Origin: Anthoceros angustus | Taxonomy: Eukaryota > Streptophyta > Anthocerotopsida > Anthocerotales > Anthocerotaceae | Assembly: GCA_010909165.1 (NCBI GenBank) | Contig: VJWM01000118.1 | Span: 310,001 to 374,000, forward strand | DNA: 64,000 nucleotides | Direction of reading: 5' to 3' | Shown: piece after piece, positions 1 through 9,339 of the stretch | Position numbering within the stretch: the stretch's first letter is position 1 | Layout of the letters: every line of letters starts with the position of its first letter | The notes under the pieces: generated by a model | What the model saw: the letters and a program-made list of their open reading frames with translations, nothing else | Database searches by the model: none | Told to the model about the DNA's origin: nothing | Made by a program: the position numbers and the translations under genes

Positions 1-299
1 AACATCGTGCCCGGACTCGGCCCGGCTCTGACAAGAGGAGGAGAAAGCAATGGCACCCAAAAGCCGGATGAGCCATGGACCCTCGTGGGCGCAACATTGT
101 GACCCGCGCTATCCGGACTTGGCCTGGGCGGAGGCGATTGGTGCGGGAGTGGCATCTGGGCGTGTTCCAAATGGTGGACCTTTGACAACGTCACTCTAGT
201 CCGGAGTTTGCGGAAGATCTTGGCGATCAACAAGGAGGTCCGATCCAAGAACCTCGGGAGGACCGGGCGATGGACCTTGGAGGTCCCGAGGATGGCCTA
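1..299. repeat. 299-bp direct repeat, copy 1
   Basis: Bases 1-299 recur with no difference I could see at 650-948, an offset of 649 bp. The repeat lies in the post-integrase module of element C. Elements A and B carry only one counterpart each, so the duplication is private to this copy. Copy 1 may begin left of the window. Confidence 0.9.
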
Positions 300-649
300 C
301 AACCGCCCAAGGAGGAAGAAGGGGCGTGAGGCGGGGCGGCGCCACGTGGGCCACAGTGGAGGTCGGGCATGCGGTGAGCCGGGGCCGTAACCTTGCGAGG
401 CCGTTATAGCGGTATTCACGCCCGCGGCCGCGGCGTAAGGCAGTGGAGCGTGGGGGTCGATGCCATGGACCCACAGCGATTCTGGACAGGCGCCTTCCGT
501 GATTACTTCCTGGCCAAGGAGGGAGGTCATTTGCTGCAGACCTCAGACAATCCTCACGGTCCCTTGCGCTCCGCAATCCGGCTCTGGCTCTTTTGGGCGC
601 CCAGTCGGCTTAGGCGTGGCGCCCGTCGAGGTTGCAGCGGCGAAGGAGG

Positions 650-948
650 AACATCGTGCCCGGACTCGGCCCGGCTCTGACAAGAGGAGGAGAAAGCAAT
701 GGCACCCAAAAGCCGGATGAGCCATGGACCCTCGTGGGCGCAACATTGTGACCCGCGCTATCCGGACTTGGCCTGGGCGGAGGCGATTGGTGCGGGAGTG
801 GCATCTGGGCGTGTTCCAAATGGTGGACCTTTGACAACGTCACTCTAGTCCGGAGTTTGCGGAAGATCTTGGCGATCAACAAGGAGGTCCGATCCAAGAA
901 CCTCGGGAGGACCGGGCGATGGACCTTGGAGGTCCCGAGGATGGCCTA
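650..948. repeat. 299-bp direct repeat, copy 2
   Basis: Second copy of the block at 1-299. The two copies diverge right after gatggccta. Near-perfect identity contrasts with the many small indels that separate other repeated blocks in the window, so the duplication is either very recent or an assembly effect. Confidence 0.9.
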
Positions 949-1107
949 GCCAGAAGGAGGAAGAAGGGGCGTGGTGCAGCCCCTTAAGGCGAAGGGAAGA
1001 TAGGGCCGACCCAGGGCCTCGAGGCACGCAGCGGACAACCAACGGATGGTTGATATCCGATCCGGATACGAGTAAGGGCGGTAGCCGGATCATTGTCCAT
1101 TGAACGC

Positions 1108-1130
1108 CACCAAGGTGGATCACCTTGGTG
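1108..1130. repeat. Perfect 10-bp dyad in the retroelement 3' module
   Basis: The arms are caccaaggtg (1108-1117) and caccttggtg (1121-1130), separated by gat. The same perfect dyad occurs in element A (45930-45952) and element B (56579-56601), although flanking sequence in these copies differs by many indels. Conservation suggests a functional RNA hairpin or protein-binding site; the role is unknown. Confidence 0.8.
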
Positions 1131-3385
1131 ATAACCGCTGGTATTCTCGCATGCGCCAATGGGAAGAGAGCGACTGGGAAGGATTATCTTCGGTTCAGAG
1201 GCACGCAAGCTAAGGAGCGAAGCCTCGCCATCGGGGCCATACACGATTCATGTATGGGGACATTTCGAGCTCTGAAGGAGGGAGAGCTTGAGCGCCCGAA
1301 GGCCGGAGGCCCGCCAAGTAGAGCGTGCAAGGGCGCCGAGGTGGGGGTCGCCCTTCAAGACCAAGCGGACTCGGGAGGAGGACGATCGAGGATTCCGGAC
1401 TCCATACGCGAGCGAACCCCTCACCACCTGTGGAAGTTTGGGAGGCGATTCCCCTTCCCTCCTTTTGGTGCCCCTCGGGAGGAGGCAAGAGGTCAAGAGG
1501 CGGTGGGAGGCGTTGGCGGCTCGGCACCGGCAGACAATGACAACCACGGCCGGGCTGCGAGCCCCACGAACTCGGGGAGCCGATGCCGGAGGGGCGCTGG
1601 CGCACCGGCTGCAACAGCCAACAACCACGACGCCGAGCCCGACGAACGCGGAGCAAGAGGCGGAAGACGGTGCCGCTTACCAACGCAAAGACCTCGAAGG
1701 TGCCGACTTACCCCCGCCACGGAGTGGCAAGAGGTCAAGAGGCGTAAGGAGGGCAGAAGGGACGTGGCCCAGGAGGTCACCGGCAGCCCACCTCGAGCCG
1801 TCCTGCCCCCGATGTGAAGGGGCAAAAGAGCTTGCTCCCGACCCCTCACCTCCTCCGAGCCCTGTGAGAAAGAGGGCACAAAGGAGTTAGAGGCCAAGAG
1901 GGCCAAGAGGGTGAGACTCGGACCTCACCACTGTGACCGAGGGTCCCGATTAGGTCCGAGAACCCACCGACTCTCGGATCGGTATGGAGGTCCTCGGATC
2001 GAGAAATGCCGGCTCCCACTACGGACTTTGTGGGGGCCTCACTACGGCCGTGGAAGAAACACGGCGAGTCTGCCACTCATGGACGGAATGCTTTGGGGTC
2101 TCTGTGGTACAGGAGAAGACCCGAAGTGGAGGCCACCCGAGGAGGATGGTGGAACCCAAGAGCAAGTGAAGGCGGCCGAGGGGCAAAGGAAAGGCGGAGT
2201 CCCTCGCGGATCGAGGAAGGGAAACGCCGGTGGCGGAGCGAGGCCCGGGTTCAGAGACGGAAGGTTCTTCACCAGGCACAAGCTCAGAGGCCCAAGCGGG
2301 CGGAGGACCTTGCAGCGAAGAGGGAAGCGCAGCAGAGGCGGAAGAGGCCCGGCACAAGCAGAGAGCTCGGGACTGGCGGAGCGAGGCCCGGCCAGAGTAA
2401 TGGGCGAGGCCGTAAAGGCGGCGAGCTCAAGCGCAAAGAGCGACCGGATCACTACTGACGTGATCGGGCCGGTGGAGAGAGTCAGCATGAGGCTAAGGCC
2501 GACAAAGGCTATGGAGCAAGGGCCAGAGGAGATAGAGGATCTCACAAGCAGGAGGTAGAAGGAGGCGGCAGCAGATGGAGGACAGAAGGACACGCTGAGC
2601 TACAACTCCAAGATGCGCTTGAGCAGTGATTCTCAACGAGAGAATCCACGACCTCGAGCACGAAAAGAGTGCCTCGGCCTCAAGACGGAGGAAAATCGCG
2701 ACTATCCAAGGAGTTGGACGCTGTGCTGCTGATGAGCCGGAGGAAGTCCGAGTCGGACGGAGGTATCCGACCGGAGAGGGAGTCATGAGCTAAAGGCCGT
2801 AATGAACGGAGGAGCGAGCACCGGAAGCGTAAAAGAAGCCGCCGTCCACCGAGAAAGGCGGAAGGGAGCGCCTATGGCGGTAAGCGATGGAAAGGAAACG
2901 ACGGAGCCGAGCAGTGGAGCAACAGGCAACAGGAGGTGACCGAGGCCTTGTAGCCTCGTGATACCTGCCCACACAACTGGGCAGAGAGGTGGCCCAACAA
3001 GCCGGCAAAGACGCCCTTTAACACTTATGGCGGAGGGAGTATCGGGTGCTCGCACACGTGGAAGAGGCAATTCAACAAGTCGATCTGACTTTGCCTATTA
3101 CCACGCCGAGCTCCCGGCAGAAGCCTCGACGGCCGCAGACGGACGGACCGGAAGGCTCAAGGAGATGAAGGCCACGGGGACAAAGACAGGACCCTAGTGG
3201 CCTGCTTGAGATGACGGGAGCGGAGAGGAGCAACCGAGGAGGCAGAACAGGGAGCGGATGCGTGAGGTAAGCACCCCGCACCTCACCATGGAAGGAGGGG
3301 CCAAAGGAGTCACTGGGCGATCGGGAGCAGGAGGACTTGAGGAGAGCCACGGAGGAGTCCCGTGAGGGAGGAAACCGGGTGGGCG

Positions 3386-3760
3386 TGAGTCCGGACTTTG
3401 TCCGGACTGAGGGAGGCCGGACCAAGTCCGGACCAGAATAAGTCCGGACCTCAAGTCCGGACTCAAGTCCGGACCACAAGTCCGGACCTCGGTAATAAGT
3501 CCGGACCACGAGGTCCGGACCCGAGACAAGGTCGGACCTAGCCGGACCTGTGAATAAGCCGGACTCAAGTTCGTGAGTCGGACTTTGTCCGGACCCGGAG
3601 GCCGGACCACAGTCGGACCTCGGTAATAAGTCCGGACCACAGTCGGACCCGTAATGTCCGGACCACGAGTCGGACCCCGTGTCATCCGGACCACGAGGTC
3701 CGGACCCGGTCGGACCTAGCCGGACCCGAAATAAGCCGGACTCAAGTTCGTGAGTCGAGG
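3386..3760. repeat. Array of GTCCGGAC palindromic octamers at the LTR start
   Basis: The first ~370 bp of the LTR is a dense, irregular series of the self-complementary octamer gtccggac and degenerate forms, spaced by short a/t-rich spacers such as ctcaa, cacaa and cggtaata. A shorter version is present at 43640-43780 and 53030-53180. Each octamer has a CCGG core, so the region is rich in CG sites. Confidence 0.85.
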
Positions 3761-4697
3761 CAGACCTCGAGGACCGGCGGCAAGAAGGAGGAGCCCCTTC
3801 GACTTACGCTTAGGGGAGCCGATAGCCGGTGGCCCCACCGGCCAAGGACCTGTGAGGCTGGAGGATGACGTGGTAACGGTTGTCGATCGCCGAGAGCCCA
3901 ACCCGATGTGATTCCGGGAGAGGAGGGGCCTCACGGATCATCCGATTGGGTGCACCACAACCGCTGACGGGGATTGGACCACCCATTCCGAGGCGGGCCT
4001 GGACCTTCCCACAACCGAAGGAGATAGGGGGGATAAGGCGGCCGATTAGGGTATACCGAGTGGCTATCACCGTAATAGGGGTGTAATAAAGACGCCACCT
4101 TGGGCGCAGATAAGAGGGCCGAGGTCGCCTAGTAAAGCATCTTTCTCTTGGTGTTGATGCTGCTCTGCACCTTTGTGAGTCTTCTTGCTAACGTGAGTCC
4201 CGAGTCACCGAAAGGTGCACGGCGCCCGGGAGATTGATCAAGGTCCCGTGACGACTTAACGCTGCTGTGGTGTGTGTGTGGAAGGGTGAGGTGATCCGTG
4301 GCCCGAGCCGCGTCCGACACCGAACTGACTGAACGCGTGAGCCGGAGGAACTCCGGAGGGTGTAGAGCCGGACGGAGGCCGGACCACGAGGTCCGGATCA
4401 CAGAACCCGCGCTGGCCTTTTCTAAGATCAAGAGTGTAGCGGAGAGGAGAGAGGAAAGGATCGATGCGTGAAGGATGTATGTGAACGATACGGACGCGAA
4501 CGGGTCTCAAACGCTTACCGGCCCAGACGGAACGCCAGAGTAGTTAGGAGTATGTGTGTGTTGAGACCGAACGAGCGCTAAGGACGGTAAGAATGAAACG
4601 CGTAAACGGGCCTATCATTCCCTTGGGAACGGACTTCTTCCTACAACGACACGGGATTGTGCGCGCCCGGCTGGCCATCAGCAAAAGTCCCGCCACA
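3386..4697 (+). repeat. 3' LTR of element C
   Basis: It begins tgagtccgg after a purine-rich tract and ends cgccaca at 4697 (TG...CA). The same terminal sequences bound the LTRs at 42685-43780 and 52096-53180 on the other strand. The U5 end contains cctacaacgacacgg-type sequence shared with the non-autonomous array at 32518-39835. The exact 5' boundary is inferred from alignment by eye. Confidence 0.7.
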
Positions 4698-4864
4698 AGG
4701 TCGCATACATGCTTTCCTAGAAAAGTGGCTGCAACTTGTGGTTGTCTGAGTTCCAAGAGATGCATATGCTTAGATGGGGCAAGGTTGCTAGATAAGAGGG
4801 TGAGCTCTTAAAGTTTTTAGTTTTCTTTGGACATTAGAGCATTGTGGAGAATTAGCTTGGAGGA

Positions 4865-5352
4865 GAGATAGAAGAGAGCTTTGTCTTCAGTCAAGGGTAG
4901 CAGCCAAAAGGGTGTTGATAGCCAAACTTTATTATGTACTTTGTGAGTGAGTAAAGAGAAGCAGCAGAGGCTGATCTGCAAGTTGTTAGAGGACAGCGGA
5001 CTACTTAAAGGCCTAATGTTGTCTCTTATGTGAGATTGCTCTGTAAGGTGGCGTAGTCCTTGATTCAGTCCTGAGTAAGATTGACGTGATCCTAAACATG
5101 ACATGTGAAAGCAGTAGAAGGTTTAGGATTCTGTCGATCTCACTCCGACCCAAGGACTACGCGTTCTCATGGAGCAATCTCATTTAAGACACAACATTAG
5201 GCCTCCAAGTAGCCCGCCGTCCCCGAGGAACTCACAGATCGGCCTCTTCTGCTGCTGTTTACTCGCTCACAGAGTACACAACAAAGTTTCGTTATCAACA
5301 ACCTTCTTGCTACTCCCCTTGACTCAAGATAGCCTTTGATGTAGCTCTCCTT
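4865..5352. repeat. Imperfect fold-back with ~232-bp arms
   Basis: The left arm (about 4865-5097) and right arm (about 5121-5352) are imperfect inverted copies around a ~23-nt centre. Matching landmarks include atcctaaac/gtttaggat, cgtagtcctt/aaggactacg, agattgctc/gagcaatct and aggcctaatgt/acattaggcct. Pairing is interrupted by scattered mismatches and short indels. It could be a fold-back transposon remnant or the precursor of a long-hairpin small-RNA locus. I see no coding potential. Confidence 0.75.
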
Positions 5353-5358
5353 GAACAT

Positions 5359-5422
5359 ATAGTCAACCCTCGATAAATTTTATTTCTACTAGTATAAATA
5401 ACATTTATCGAGGGTTGACTGT
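5359..5422. mobile_element. Tiny pogo/mariner-like MITE or hairpin
   Basis: Perfect 18-bp inverted repeats (5361-5378 and 5403-5420, agtcaaccctcgataaat and its complement) enclose a 24-nt AT-rich centre. The outer flanks read ta on both sides, as expected for TA target duplication by Tc1/mariner/pogo transposases, whose termini often start with CAGTCAACC-like sequence. At ~64 bp it is very short, so a solo hairpin is also possible. Confidence 0.5.
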
Positions 5423-6077
5423 ACATAGGTGGTGTGACATTTCGCACAAGCCGCTATTATCCTAAGCTTATGGGCAACATCCGTCTCACAACTGCTCCGT
5501 TCATATCAATATGAAGCCGGTCCAAATGCCAGGTTAAGAGTCTTAATAGCCTAAACTATGCCCCTAGGGTTATAGGGAGAGGTGGCACTGTATAGCCAGG
5601 CATGATGGGGTTTTTAGTATGTACATTCTTGGGAGACTAGCAACTTTCAGCTGGAGTGAGGTATGAACATTGAAGACAAGCTTGCGAGGGATAATTGCTG
5701 AAGAATATAGCATTCTATATCGTACTTATTTACTTATGGCATTATGAGTAGACGGGCTTTGAGCGAGAAGGTTCTTGTCATCACCACAGGCCGCAAGGCT
5801 TTGGCTTTGCGCCAGTAGCCACTCACTCCTCTCTGTTGTACAGGCCTTGTGTCTTCTACGGGATTCGTGAATGAAGGCTTGTTTGATTGCCCAACTTGCC
5901 CCCTATGTGATGTGAATACTGGAAATCCGACTTGCTTTGCAAATGAACTATCTTGATTGATGAAGTGTAAAAATTGACTGACTGCCATATGACTTTGCCT
6001 ACATCCGCATGCCGGCATCACTAAAGGACAATAGCTTACCATCGAGCATTGTTACACATTCATGTAATAGCCAGCAA

Positions 6078-6123
6078 AGTTTTGCCGCGAGAGAAGCTTA
6101 TAGGCTTCTCTTGTGGCAAAACT
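6078..6123. repeat. 20-bp hairpin with two G-U compatible changes
   Basis: Arm 6078-6097 and arm 6104-6123 pair over 20 positions around the six-base loop ttatag. The only two departures from perfect complementarity are C-to-T changes that still form G-U pairs in RNA. No poly-T tract marks it as a terminator, and no promoter is evident. Confidence 0.6.
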
Positions 6124-6588
6124 ATGAGTAGCTACTATGAGCTGCCACATGCATGCATGCATCAAGTGTTGTTGACCATAGGCAGGTGTGTATAGTTTGA
6201 AGGCTGTTACCTTAGTAAGTTAAGGAAGAACTTAACAAATCCCATTTACAGAGTGTCCCAATTAGGCAGTGTCCCAATTGGAGGGAGGTAATTGTCATTG
6301 GTTGGAGGGGTAAAGAGAATTAGAAGGATACTAGTTTCCTAGTTAAGTATTCTCTAGTACCTATATAATGCACCGGGGGCTTTGATTGGAGGATTAGTGA
6401 GTTTGGTAAGAGCTTACGAAGAGAGAGTTTATGTATTGTAGCTATTTAAGTGTGGTTAAGTTAGCATTCTTTGTTATAGATTTTATTGTCTATATTTATT
6501 TGTGGACTAGATTTTAAAGAGGAGATATTCTAGCAGTTTGGAACTATAACATTCATCATTAAAATTGTTTCTATAATTGAAGTTCTCA

Positions 6589-7032
6589 ATGGAAGAATCA
6601 ATAGGGATAAAAGCTAAGATTGCAGAAGCATATTCACAACCAAGCAATACATTAAATCACAAAGAAAAATATGAATGTCCTATATGTCTCCGTGAGCTTA
6701 AGGAAAATATAGGAGTGGACAACTCTAAATATAAATGTTCTCAATCCTCGCACAAGTTTCATGGCTATTGTATTAACAATTGGGTCTCTTATTCAGGCCG
6801 TTGGACTTGCCCTATTTGTAGACAAGCTCTTACACTCACTCATTCTGCTTCTAGGCTTCATGTCCATTTCCTAGAGATTCTTAATATCGTTGGTGGCCTG
6901 GTCCTATATGTGTGTGTATGGATTATTTTGTGGTTGTCAATTAAATCAATCTTTTTATTGGATTATGATGCAATTTTTTCTAGTGATTCTGAAGGTGATA
7001 TTTATGAAGTATTTGCTTACCATCTTTTTTAG
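6589..7032 (+). CDS. RING-H2-like finger protein with C-terminal hydrophobic segment
   Basis: The single-exon ORF (147 codons from the ATG at 6589) encodes a small probable E3 ubiquitin ligase. The RING core lies at about residues 26-75: CPIC at the start, a middle cluster C-x4-H-x2-H-x2-C (in CSQSSHKFHGYC), and a final CPICR. Canonical RING-H2 has C-x-H-x2-H-x2-C in the middle cluster, so the spacing after the third cysteine is three residues longer than usual. A long hydrophobic stretch (about residues 88-118, LNIVGGLVLYVCVWII) suggests a membrane anchor, followed by an acidic tail. The flanking DNA is AT-rich and repeat-laden, and no intron is needed. RING fold: fairly sure; expression and substrate: unknown. 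Confidence 0.65.
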   Translation: MEESIGIKAKIAEAYSQPSNTLNHKEKYECPICLRELKENIGVDNSKYKCSQSSHKFHGYCINNWVSYSGRWTCPICRQALTLTHSASRLHVHFLEILNIVGGLVLYVCVWIILWLSIKSIFLLDYDAIFSSDSEGDIYEVFAYHLF

Positions 7033-9339
7033 TTGGTTTCCATAGCCTTTTACTATTCTAGGTTTCACTATCCATAACCCTTTGACAAGCCTTAGTTGGA
7101 GCAATTTACAAAGCCACATCCCTATGCAGCCAGATCTAGAGTTGAAAGATGCTTGACATGATACGTCCAATATTATTTATTTGAAATATAAAAGCTATTT
7201 TTTAGGCTTAAGATCTCAATTGATTGATAGATTGATTTCTGATGTTTTTGCTCTTACACGATAAAAATTATTCTTTTATAAATAAGACCGTAAAAAAGAT
7301 CTGGTGAGAGTTGAGATATCAAATGCTCCATCTCTAAAGATCTGGTGAGAGTTGAGATATCAAATGCTCCATCTCTAATCTAAATGAGGTAATCATGGTT
7401 ATAAGTTATTCCGATCATAGTTGCTGCCAATAGCGAGTTCTATGTAGCTTTCCACTATTTCCCACATCGCTTATGCAATTGCTACTTGAGTGGCGGGTGA
7501 CCTCTTTGACCTGGAAATCGACGGTGTCTTTGCATTTGTCGGAGCCCTTGCATCTCCAGAGGGCCTCAAAAACATCCTCTTTCGAAGTGGGAGTGGAAGC
7601 AACTCTAGTGATTGCCCTCAGAAGACCTAGAATGGAAGGGGAAGGAAGGAATACAATTACGTCATTGGTGGAGACTCTGACGAAAACAACACTTGTGAAA
7701 ATAAGTAATGCCGCATCTCACTATCCATTGACAATCTTCATCATCCGCACTGCAATAGGTGTGGGCTCTGGTATGGCTTGTGTTTGGGGTATTTCTTTGT
7801 GCATTGGCGAACAACTTGTTCTTCCAAGATTTTCATAATTTTCTAAAACAATGGCATTTCATACTCTAGTGCGGGTGTTTGTGAACATAGCTATTTGTTT
7901 TGTCATCATAGTCGATGCGTAGAGTTAGTGCACGTAGTTGCTTGTTTTGTTATAGTAATTGCATGTGTTGTCACCTTTGTTATAATACTATTTTTTCGGG
8001 GTTTCTCTGCGATTGTGCTATTTTTTACTCGATTTGAATTTGGTTATTGTTGTGGGTGCGCCTATAATTGCTACCAATTCCAACAATAAGCAATGCCAAC
8101 TACTTATGGCATACATATTTGCCAAAATAGCCATTACATTGGCGCCAAAGCTCTATATCTTGGAGGCATAATTTGATTTGATGTGTTGAGAGATTGTCTA
8201 ATGATCATTATGTCTATAATGGAGGGCAATTATTTATTGTTGTTGGACTGACGGACCCTTGCCTCGTTTTGCCTTCTCGAGTTGATCGCAAAAAAAACAT
8301 GCAAGGTGAGCTTGACGATGTGCGGATGCAATTGCTGGCCGTGGAGTGTTCTCGAATTTGTGTTGGCTGATTTGTCGACTTGTCTGGTTGCATTGGAATG
8401 GCTCGTTAAATATCTACTTTAAGGTAGTAATAAGATTATTTTGGGAGGAATGGACAAAAGGAGCACAACACAACTGGAATGTTGTAAGACTGAGAAATCA
8501 GACTCCATAGTCATTGAACTCCATAGCTCAACCGGTAGAAACAATGGTGTATGTGTTTGCATGTTTTAACAACACTATATATTTACATGTTTTAAATATC
8601 GCGTTGTAGCTCGTGCTCATTATAGCTTTGAAACGTAGAGCAAAGACATACATTGCCTAGTTCCCTCATCATCCTTTTGATACGATTCTTTATACCCTTG
8701 ATATGCATAGCAACATTCTTTGTACGATTTTCATTTATTCCCAGATGTGACTATCCTACTTATCTCTGCATATTATATCAACTTTTTCATTGATTTTAAT
8801 CTAATTTTTTTCAATAACCGCAAACATCTCAAGTCTACTTCTTTGTGAATTTTCATAAAAATTAACTAAAAAAGCATTCGAAACTGGATGGTTAGAAAGA
8901 AAGTACAATTCACTGAAGGACGATGATATGCTGATTTGTAAGATTCTTGTACATCGTTTAGATCTCTTTCCTTGGTCAGAGTTTCCATACGTGTCGTCGG
9001 TTGGCGATACCCCACCCTGGCGGGTGCCGGCGCCCAGGCCATTTCCGCACCTGTTGTGCTTGCGGACGTCCTTGAGCTTTGGTCGTCATTCCAGAGAGGA
9101 ACCAAGGGCAAAGAGTTAAGAGCATTATAATCTTACACCAGTGGCATGGACATTGACATACATACATGGGCCGATGCTCCTCAATTTTGTAGCGAAAATT
9201 GGCAAGATGGCCGGGCCATGAGACCCGAGACGGCCGAGTTGCTGGCGATGCAGTGTCGTGCACCAGCGTGTCACCACAATTGTGGTTGTGCATGTGGGGA
9301 AAGATGGACCTCCAGAGAAACGGATCTTTGCTCTTGGCT
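7033..9339. other. Gene-poor stretch
   Basis: AT-rich DNA. It holds a 41-bp tandem duplication (7295-7376), a 121-codon open frame at 7473-7838 and a hydrophobic 64-codon frame at 7895-8089. Neither frame resembles a family I recognise, and neither has convincing start or splice context. From about 8880 the sequence approaches the 3' end of the CHUP1 gene and probably includes its 3' untranslated region. Confidence 0.5.
7295..7376. repeat. 41-bp tandem duplication
   Basis: Two adjacent identical 41-bp units, 7295-7335 and 7336-7376, each starting aaagatctggtgagag. No third copy is seen. Confidence 0.9.

Larger units (their letters stand above)
1..4697 (+). mobile_element. Ty3/gypsy-type element C, 3' part (truncated by window edge)
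   Basis: The GC-rich sequence matches, in the opposite orientation, the post-integrase module and LTR of elements A (about 42685-46560) and B (about 52096-57250). Shared landmarks include the 23-nt dyad at 1108-1130 and the coiled-coil-like peptide ERIHDLEHE near 2640. A purine-rich stretch (about 3361-3383) precedes the LTR, and the LTR ends at 4697 in ccaca. The gag and pol parts lie left of the window. Open frames in this stretch are short, overlap on both strands and differ between copies, so I annotate no intact protein. Confidence 0.75.

Noticed and set aside
1125-1890. Long overlapping open frames of 200-230 codons on both strands in element C
   Set aside because: GC-rich, low-complexity, Arg/Gly/Pro-rich translations with counterparts on the opposite strand and no conservation in elements A and B. 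They are chance open frames in decayed repeat DNA.
7473-8089. 121- and 64-codon open frames as possible genes
   Set aside because: No recognisable domain, no supporting start context, and AT-rich low-complexity composition.
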